Below, piece by piece: positions 58,566 to 64,000 of a DNA stretch of 64,000 nt. The DNA lies in NCBI RefSeq assembly GCF_017303295.1, contig NZ_JAFKOK010000012.1, positions 124,001 through 188,000 of the forward strand, in the 5' to 3' direction. The notes under the pieces are model-generated. The model had not been told where the DNA came from. It was given only the letters and a program-made list of their open reading frames with translations, and searched no databases. The translations under genes were made by a program, and so were the position numbers. Each line of letters starts with the position of its first letter. Position 1 is the stretch's first letter. Origin of the DNA: Rhodobacter sp. NTK016B. GTDB lineage: Bacteria > Pseudomonadota > Alphaproteobacteria > Rhodobacterales > Rhodobacteraceae.

Positions 58566-59402
58566 ATGTTCGACCACCGCCCAGACGCCGAGACCGCCGC
58601 CGAGACGCTGCTCGAGATCAACAATATCGAGGTGATCTACAACCACGTGATCCTCGTTCTCAAAGGCGTCAGCCTGACGGTCCCCAAGGGCGGCATCACC
58701 GCGCTTCTGGGCGGCAACGGTGCGGGCAAGTCGACGACGCTGAAATCCATCTCGGGCCTGCTGAAATCCGAACGCGGCGAGATCACCAAAGGGTCGGTCG
58801 TCTATCGCGGCGAGAATCTCGCGGGCAAGGATCCTGCCGATCTGGTGAAAGCCGGCGTCATTCAGGTGATGGAAGGCCGCCATTGCTTCGAACACCTGAC
58901 GGTCGAGGAAAACCTGCTGACCGGCAGCTATACCCGCACCGACGGTCGCGGCGCCATCGCCGCCGATCTGGACATGGTCTACGAATACTTCCCCCGCCTG
59001 AAGACCCGCCGCAAGTCGCAGGCCGGTTATACTTCGGGCGGTGAGCAGCAGATGGTCGCGATCGGCCGCGCGATGATGGCCCGCCCCGAGACGATCCTGC
59101 TGGACGAGCCCTCGATGGGCCTTGCGCCGCAGCTGGTCGAGCAGATCTTCGAGATCGTGAAGCGCCTGAACGAAGAACAGGGCGTGACCTTCCTGCTGGC
59201 CGAACAGAACACAAACGTCGCGCTGAGATACGCCCATACGGGCTATATTCTGGAAAACGGCCGCGTCGTGATGGATGGCAGCGCCAAGGCGCTGCGCGAG
59301 AATCCCGATGTTGCGGAATTCTACCTCGGCATGTCCGACAAGGGCCGCAAATCCTTCCGCGACGTGCGCAGCTATCGCCGCCGCAAACGCTGGCTGGCCT
59401 GA
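58566..59402 (+). CDS. LIV-type ABC transporter ATP-binding protein (LivF-like)
   Basis: 278 residues. Walker A 'LGGNGAGKSTTL', signature 'YTSGGEQQMVAIGRAMMARP', Walker B 'LLDEPSMGLAPQLVEQIFE'. It is the second ATPase of the importer. The frame opens earlier (58419) but ATG 58566 starts the family N-terminus, 80 bp after the binding-protein stop. Downstream is the second ligase gene. Confidence 0.92.
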   Translation: MFDHRPDAETAAETLLEINNIEVIYNHVILVLKGVSLTVPKGGITALLGGNGAGKSTTLKSISGLLKSERGEITKGSVVYRGENLAGKDPADLVKAGVIQVMEGRHCFEHLTVEENLLTGSYTRTDGRGAIAADLDMVYEYFPRLKTRRKSQAGYTSGGEQQMVAIGRAMMARPETILLDEPSMGLAPQLVEQIFEIVKRLNEEQGVTFLLAEQNTNVALRYAHTGYILENGRVVMDGSAKALRENPDVAEFYLGMSDKGRKSFRDVRSYRRRKRWLA

Positions 59403-59447
59403 AAACCCCGCCGCTATCGCCACGCACACCAAGAACGGGAGGCAATC

Positions 59448-60677
59448 GTGGGAGCCATGAGCAAGCATTTCGACACGCTGGAGACCCGCTCGGCCGATCA
59501 GCGCGCCGCCGATCTCGCGGTGGACCTTCCGCAATTGATCGCCCGCGCGCAGACGACTGCCGGGATGGAGAAAGCGCTGGGCGATATCGACCCCACCGCG
59601 ATCACCGACGCCGCCGCGCTTGCCGCGCTGCCGGTGTTGCGCAAGTCCGAACTGGTCGCCGCGCAGGGCCGTGCCGCGCCCTTTGGCGGCTACGCGGCGC
59701 TCGCCGCGCATGAATTCGATCACGTCTTCCAATCCCCCGGCCCGATCTACGAGCCGGGCCGCACCAGCCCCGACTGGTGGCGGCTGGGACGGTTTCTTGC
59801 GGCCTCGGGCGTGGGGCGGGGCGATATCGTGCATAATTGCTTCGGCTATCACCTGACGCCCGCCGGGCTGATGTTCGAAAGCGGCGCCCGCGCCGTCGGC
59901 GCTGCGGTGCTGCCCGCCGGCACCGGCCAGACCGAATTGCAGGTCCGCGCTGCCGTGGATATCGGCACCACCGCCTATGCGGGCACGCCCGATTATCTGA
60001 AGATCATCCTCGAAAAAGCCGACGAGATGGGCGAGTCGCTGAAAATCGCGAAAGCGGTGGTCGGCGGCGGCGCGCTGTTCCCCAGCCTGCGCCAGTACTA
60101 CGCCGATCGCGGCATCACCTGCCGCCAATGCTATGCTACCGCCGATCTGGGCAACGTCGCCTATGAAACCGACGCGCTGGAGGGGATGATCATCGACGAA
60201 GGCGTCATCGTCGAGATCGTGCGCCCCGGCACCGGCGATCCTGTCCCGCATGGCGAGGTGGGCGAAGTGGTCGTGACCACGCTCAACCGCGACTATCCGC
60301 TGGTGCGCTTTGCCACCGGCGACCTGTCGGCCATTCTGGAGGGCGAAAGCCCCTGCGGGCGCACCAATCTGCGCATCAAGGGCTGGATGGGCCGCGCCGA
60401 TCAGACGACCAAGATCAAGGGCATGTTCGTGCGCCCCGAACAGGTCGCGGCCTTCGTCGCGCGCCATGACGAGGTCGCGCGCGCTCGTGTCATCGCCTCG
60501 CGCGATGCGGAAATGGACGTGATGACGGTGCGGATCGAAACCCGGGCGTCCAATCCGGCGTTGTACGAGCAGAGCGTGCTGGATACGCTGAAACTGCGGG
60601 GCAAGGTCGAGCTCGTGCCTCCCGGCACTTTGCCCAATGACGGCAAGGTGATCGAGGATCTGCGAAGCTACGAGTAA
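59448..60677 (+). CDS. phenylacetate-CoA ligase-family protein with altered ATP loop
   Basis: 409 residues, in the PaaK/AMP-ligase family by its C-terminal half: 'GEVVVTTLNRDYPLVRFATGDL' and 'RIKGWMGRADQTTKIKGMFVRPEQV' (hinge and ribose-binding Lys/Asp). Where PaaK has the A3 loop 'SSGTTGKPT', this protein has 'SPGPIYEPGRTSP' (about 101-113), so the phosphate-binding loop is not canonical. It may be a specialised ligase or a non-enzymatic relative. GTG 59448 has GGGAGG 5 bp upstream; ATG 59457 is an alternative. It ends the seven-gene operon. Confidence 0.8.
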   Translation: MGAMSKHFDTLETRSADQRAADLAVDLPQLIARAQTTAGMEKALGDIDPTAITDAAALAALPVLRKSELVAAQGRAAPFGGYAALAAHEFDHVFQSPGPIYEPGRTSPDWWRLGRFLAASGVGRGDIVHNCFGYHLTPAGLMFESGARAVGAAVLPAGTGQTELQVRAAVDIGTTAYAGTPDYLKIILEKADEMGESLKIAKAVVGGGALFPSLRQYYADRGITCRQCYATADLGNVAYETDALEGMIIDEGVIVEIVRPGTGDPVPHGEVGEVVVTTLNRDYPLVRFATGDLSAILEGESPCGRTNLRIKGWMGRADQTTKIKGMFVRPEQVAAFVARHDEVARARVIASRDAEMDVMTVRIETRASNPALYEQSVLDTLKLRGKVELVPPGTLPNDGKVIEDLRSYE

Positions 60678-60709
60678 CCTGAAAGCCTCCGAAATCTGGG
60701 AGGCCTTGG

Positions 60710-62359
60710 ATGACGACCCGAATTTTCGCCCTGCTGACGGCGGCTATTCTTTCCGCGACCCCGGTCTGGGGCCAATCCGGCACGGCGCTGATCGTCGCCA
60801 ACGAGGATTACACCGACCTGCGCAACGCGCGCGGGTCGGGGGCGATGGTTCAGCTTGAGCGGATTCTCGAAGGCGCAGCTTTCGACGTGGATATCGCCAC
60901 GAACCTGTCGGCCAACGCGATCCGGGCGGCTTTGTCCGCGCTGTCGGGCAGTTTGCGCGACGATGGCTACGAGCGGGTCGTGTTCCTGTTCTCGGGCTAT
61001 ACCGTCAGCTCGGGCGACGATGTCTGGCTGATGGGCACCGATGCGCGTGCGCCCGATGTCGCCTCGGTCGAGGGGTACGGCGTGCGGCTCGACACCGTGC
61101 TGTCGATCGCCGGTCAGATTCAGGGCGGCGCCATCGTGGCGCTGGCGGATTATGGCTTTCCCGACGATCTGAGCGGCGGGTTCCGGGGCGGGCTGCCGCC
61201 GCTGATCGACGTGCCGCAGGGCGTGACGCTGGTGCGGGGCAGCTCGGTCGGCGTGGCAGCCGTTCTGCGCGACGTGAGCGAGCCGGGCACCACAATCGGG
61301 CGGGCCGCGGCCGGGCGCAGCGATGTCACGCTTGACGGGTTCAATCCGCCCTATCTGGCCTTCCTGCCCGAGGGCGAACCGCTGATCCCGGCGCCCGACC
61401 GGCGCGAAGAGGACCGACTGGCGTGGCAGACCGCGCGGGATCTCGGCAGTGTCGAGGGCTACGACGCCTATCTCTCGGCCTATCCGCAGGGGGATTTCGT
61501 GGCCGAGGCACGCGCCGCGCGCCAGCAGCTGATGAATACGCCCGAACGGATCGAGGCGACGCTCGGTCTGAGCCGCGACGAGCGCCGCGCGATCCAGCGC
61601 GACCTGACGATCCTGAATTTCGATCCGCGCGGCATCGACGGCATTTTCGGATCCGGCACGAGGGGTGCGATTCGGTCGTGGCAGGGACGCAACGATCTTT
61701 CCGTGACCGGCTATCTGGACCGCGATCAGATCTTCCGTCTTGCCCAGCAGGGCGCACGCCGGGCGGCCGAGCTGGAAGAGGAAGCTCGCGCCCGCGCGGC
61801 CGAGCAGGAGCGTCAGGACCGCCAGTTCTGGCGCGATACCGGCTCGGGGCAGGACGAGGTGGGTATGCGCGCCTATCTCGAACGCTTCCCCGACGGGATC
61901 TTCGCCCCCGTCGCGCAGGACCGGCTGGCGCAGATCGAGTCGCAGCGGCGCGAGGCGGCGCAGGCGCGCGACCGCGCGGCCTGGGATCGAGCGGCGCAGG
62001 CCGACACGATCGAAGCCTATCAGGCTTATCTGCAGGCCAATTCCGAGGGCGCCTTTGCCGAGCAGGCACGCGGCCGGATCGAGGAATTGCGCCGACCGGC
62101 GCAGCCCGAGATCGATTATGCCGCAGCGCAGGCCGAGGAAGACCTGATGCGCCTGCCGACCTTCACCCGGGTCATCATCGAGCAGCGTCTGGGGCGGCTG
62201 GGGCTGGACCCCGGCCCGGCGGACGGAGCGTTCGACGACGATACCAGGCGGGCGATCCGGCGCTATCAGCGGCGGGCGGATCTGCCGGTGACGGGGTTCC
62301 TGACCCAGCCGATCGTCGCCCGGCTGCTGACCGAGGGGGTGGTCGACATCCTGCGGTGA
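60710..62359 (+). CDS. pseudo-caspase with two peptidoglycan-binding domains
   Basis: 549 residues. After a signal peptide (about 1-22) comes a C14-caspase-like domain ('TALIVANEDYTDLRNARG', 'RVVFLFSGYTVSSGDD', 'GAIVALADYG'). Active caspases have 'SGHG' and 'D-A-C'; here the histidine position is Tyr (FSGYT, 94-98) and no cysteine occurs near 'LADYG' (145-149). The whole protein contains no Cys and no His. A repeat region with 'DAYLSAYPQGDFVAEARAA' follows, then peptidoglycan-binding domain 1 (about 283-350), an Arg/Glu-rich coil and domain 2 (about 485-545). It is exported and likely binds the cell wall as a non-catalytic protein. Confidence 0.8.
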   Translation: MTTRIFALLTAAILSATPVWGQSGTALIVANEDYTDLRNARGSGAMVQLERILEGAAFDVDIATNLSANAIRAALSALSGSLRDDGYERVVFLFSGYTVSSGDDVWLMGTDARAPDVASVEGYGVRLDTVLSIAGQIQGGAIVALADYGFPDDLSGGFRGGLPPLIDVPQGVTLVRGSSVGVAAVLRDVSEPGTTIGRAAAGRSDVTLDGFNPPYLAFLPEGEPLIPAPDRREEDRLAWQTARDLGSVEGYDAYLSAYPQGDFVAEARAARQQLMNTPERIEATLGLSRDERRAIQRDLTILNFDPRGIDGIFGSGTRGAIRSWQGRNDLSVTGYLDRDQIFRLAQQGARRAAELEEEARARAAEQERQDRQFWRDTGSGQDEVGMRAYLERFPDGIFAPVAQDRLAQIESQRREAAQARDRAAWDRAAQADTIEAYQAYLQANSEGAFAEQARGRIEELRRPAQPEIDYAAAQAEEDLMRLPTFTRVIIEQRLGRLGLDPGPADGAFDDDTRRAIRRYQRRADLPVTGFLTQPIVARLLTEGVVDILR

Positions 62360-62398
62360 CGCGGGATCTGAGTTCCCGCGGCGTTCCGGACAGGGAGC

Positions 62399-62419
62399 GG
62401 TGCGTGCAGAGCACGCACC
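62399..62419. repeat. short perfect hairpin, GGTGCGTGC-AGA-GCACGCACC
   Basis: A 9-bp perfect stem with a 3-nt loop, followed by CTAC and no T-tract. Similar 'GTAGGGTGCGTG..' palindromes recur between genes in many proteobacteria, so this is probably a mobile or REP-like unit. I see one copy in the window. Confidence 0.45.
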
Positions 62420-62480
62420 CTACAGCGTGGTGTTCGCCTGCGTCCGCAGTCCAAGCGAAATGAGGGTTCCACGCAAAGCA

Positions 62481-62509
62481 AAAGGCCGCGCTGATGCGCG
62501 GCCTTTCTT
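62481..62509. terminator. bidirectional terminator between pseudo-caspase gene and rpmJ
   Basis: GGCCGCGC (62484-62491) pairs with GCGCGGCC (62496-62503) around TGAT, with TTTCTT on the plus side and a TTTTGCTTT run on the minus side. Confidence 0.85.
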
Positions 62510-62572
62510 GTCCCTCGGGTCTTTCTCGGTCCGGGCTTTTACCCTGAACCGGGCCAGACGGCCTTGGCTGGA

Positions 62573-62698
62573 TCAGCCTTGGCGGGCCTTGAATTTCTTC
62601 TGGGTCTTGTTGATCACGTAAACGCGGCCTTTACGGCGCACGATCTGGCAATCGCGGTGGCGCTGCTTCAGCGAGCGCAGGGAATTCTTGACCTTCAT
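62573..62698 (-). CDS. rpmJ: 50S ribosomal protein L36
   Basis: 41 residues beginning [20 protein letters not shown] and ending KKFKARQG, the alternative (C-) L36 form that lacks the four-Cys zinc site; only one Cys remains. It occupies the large-subunit 23S rRNA core. GAGGAGAC is 5 bases before the ATG at 62698. It stands alone, with a terminator after it and the valine tRNA 97 bp upstream on the same strand. Confidence 0.97.
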   Translation of the reverse strand: MKVKNSLRSLKQRHRDCQIVRRKGRVYVINKTQKKFKARQG

Positions 62699-62795
62699 CG
62701 GTCGTCTCCTCTTCGCGGCGCTGGGCGCCTTGAAACTGTTACGCCCCCGGGATGTCCCTGGGACGCGATGATCACCGGCCTAAAAGAGAAGGCCA

Positions 62796-62870
<75 letters not shown>

Positions 62871-62996
62871 GTCCGGCTGGCCCCGTCCCGTAGGGGAGCC
62901 GCGTCCGTGGACGGCTCTATAAAAGGACTCGGCGGGGTGCGCAAGGGCTTTCCGCACCGGAATTTTGCCCGATATAGTCGGGACAAAGGAAAGCCC

Positions 62997-63872
62997 ATGC
63001 CGCGCGCCATCGAGATCCATGAACCTGCCGAGATCACCTCGCCCGTGGTGTTCGCCTCGCCCCATTCCGGGCGGGTCTATCCGGCGGACATGATGGCGCG
63101 TTCGCAGGTGGACGGACGGGTTCTGCGTTCGTCCGAGGACGCCTATGTCGACTTGCTGTTAAGCGCGGCACCGGCCTGCGGCGCGGCGCTGGTGACGACC
63201 GATGTGCCGCGCGCCTATGTCGATTTCAACCGCGCCGCGGACGAGCTGGACCCGGCGCTGATCGACGGCGCGCCGCGCGCGGGGCTCAATCCGCGCATCG
63301 CGTCGGGGCTGGGCGTTCTGGCGCGGGTGGTGTCGAACGGGCGGGCGATCTATCGCGGCAAGCTGCCGATGGCCGAGGCCGAGCGCCGCATCGCGTGTTA
63401 CTGGAAACCCTATCACGCCGGTCTGGGCGCGCTGATCGAGGCGCAGCGCGCGCGATTCGGGCAGGTTCTGCTGTGCGACATGCATTCAATGCCGCATGAG
63501 GCGCTCAACGGCTTCCCGGTTCGCGGTGGTGTGCGGCCCGATATCGTGATCGGGGATCGCTGGGGCGCGTCGGCTGCCGGCCCGGTGGTCGAGGAGGTCG
63601 AGCAGGTGCTGCGCGATGCGGGCTTCCGCGTGGCGCGCAACGCGCCTTTTGCCGGGGCCTATGTGACGCAGCGCTACGGGCGACCCTCGCAAGGGATGCA
63701 CGCGATTCAGATCGAGATCGACCGCGCGCTCTATCTCGATGAGCGGCGCATCGAGCCACTGCCGGATTTCGAAGGGTTCCGCCAGCTCATGAGCCGCGTG
63801 GTCGGCAGGCTGGCGCAGCTGCGGCTGGGGCCGGATCTGGATGCCGGGGCGCTGGATCTGGCAGCGGAATAG
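62997..63872 (+). CDS. N-formylglutamate amidohydrolase
   Basis: 291 residues, HutG-family zinc amidase fold. Key patterns are 'FASPHSGRVYP' (first metal His region), 'DVPRAYVDFNRA', 'LCDMHSMPHEALNG' and 'QRYGRPSQGMHAIQIEIDRALYL' with the conserved Glu. It hydrolyses N-formyl-glutamate at the end of histidine degradation in relatives, although many members have uncertain substrates. AAAGGAAAG precedes ATG 62997. It is divergent from the tRNA and no other hut genes are in view. Confidence 0.9.
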   Translation: MPRAIEIHEPAEITSPVVFASPHSGRVYPADMMARSQVDGRVLRSSEDAYVDLLLSAAPACGAALVTTDVPRAYVDFNRAADELDPALIDGAPRAGLNPRIASGLGVLARVVSNGRAIYRGKLPMAEAERRIACYWKPYHAGLGALIEAQRARFGQVLLCDMHSMPHEALNGFPVRGGVRPDIVIGDRWGASAAGPVVEEVEQVLRDAGFRVARNAPFAGAYVTQRYGRPSQGMHAIQIEIDRALYLDERRIEPLPDFEGFRQLMSRVVGRLAQLRLGPDLDAGALDLAAE

Positions 63873-64000
63873 CGGCGAAATGACGCCTGTGCCGGGAAAA
63901 CCGGCAGGCGAACGCCGGGCGGCTCCCATTCTTCTGGTTTCAAGACAAGTGTTTCTGTCGATTTGCGAAGCCGCCGCGCGACATGTGATGTAACTTTGGG

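Overview
The window is ordinary high-GC alphaproteobacterial chromosome. It most likely comes from the Rhodobacterales (Rhodobacteraceae/Roseobacteraceae, Paracoccus- or Rhodovulum-like). This rests on the protein families and the order of housekeeping genes (secA beside argJ and a parvulin, dnaKJ, tex, rpmJ), on TRAP transporters, on ATGA/GTGA translational coupling throughout, and on dispersed 'GGGGGC-loop-GCCCCC ... CCCCCGAGGATATTT' intergenic repeats. I see no phage, insertion sequence, CRISPR array, plasmid or conjugation gene, and no gene-free stretch longer than about 300 bp. The unusual content lies in individual proteins that have lost catalytic residues, in small genes, and in regulatory DNA.

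Layout. 1-6362 (+): a tightly overlapping catabolic operon with the tail of a probable FAD oxidoreductase, a TRAP transporter (large permease, binding protein, small permease), an M81/MlrC-like metallopeptidase, an alpha/beta hydrolase and an ornithine-cyclodeaminase-family enzyme. 6395-8087: three small genes (RcnB-like, DUF1643, secreted protein). 8160-13932 (+): tex, then a UMF1-type MFS transporter behind a strongly structured leader, coupled to mepA and a phytase-esterase-like secreted protein. 14008-16507 (+): two overlapping membrane-associated GTPases. 16594-20873 (+): a MacAB-like ABC ATPase, large FtsX-type permease and HlyD adaptor. 21034-24465: a two-subunit molybdenum hydroxylase (IorAB type) divergent from a TetR regulator, with a four-half-site operator between them. 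24488-28580 (-): an L,D-transpeptidase homologue without its cysteine, a 51-residue protein, mutT, argJ with an odd N-terminal extension, and a parvulin isomerase.

28763-32890 (+): secA and a conserved exported protein. 32984-37017 (-): radC, dnaJ, dnaK, with a heat-shock-type promoter before dnaK. 37194-42443 (-): an AEC carrier, a second TRAP transporter with an internal attenuator-like hairpin, and a DMT transporter. 42617-44281 (+): a Tat-exported multicopper oxidase and a 51-residue Lys/Gly protein. 44439-48433 (-): LysR, AEC carrier, FadH-like flavoenzyme. 48610-50133: a cupin and a four-helix membrane protein, divergent from TetR. 50332-52112: CDF metal exporter and LysE exporter. 52245-60677 (+): a seven-gene operon in which a LIV-type ABC importer is flanked by two acyl-activating enzymes, probably uptake and CoA activation of a carboxylic acid. 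60710-62359 (+): a pseudo-caspase with peptidoglycan-binding domains. 62573-63872: rpmJ, tRNA-Val, N-formylglutamate amidohydrolase.

Most candidate novelties are degenerate-enzyme cases (24488-25168, 60710-62359, the 14008-16507 GTPases, the 59448-60677 ligase), two unannotatable small proteins, and several well-formed palindromic operators. I did not find a convincing new multi-gene defence or mobile system.
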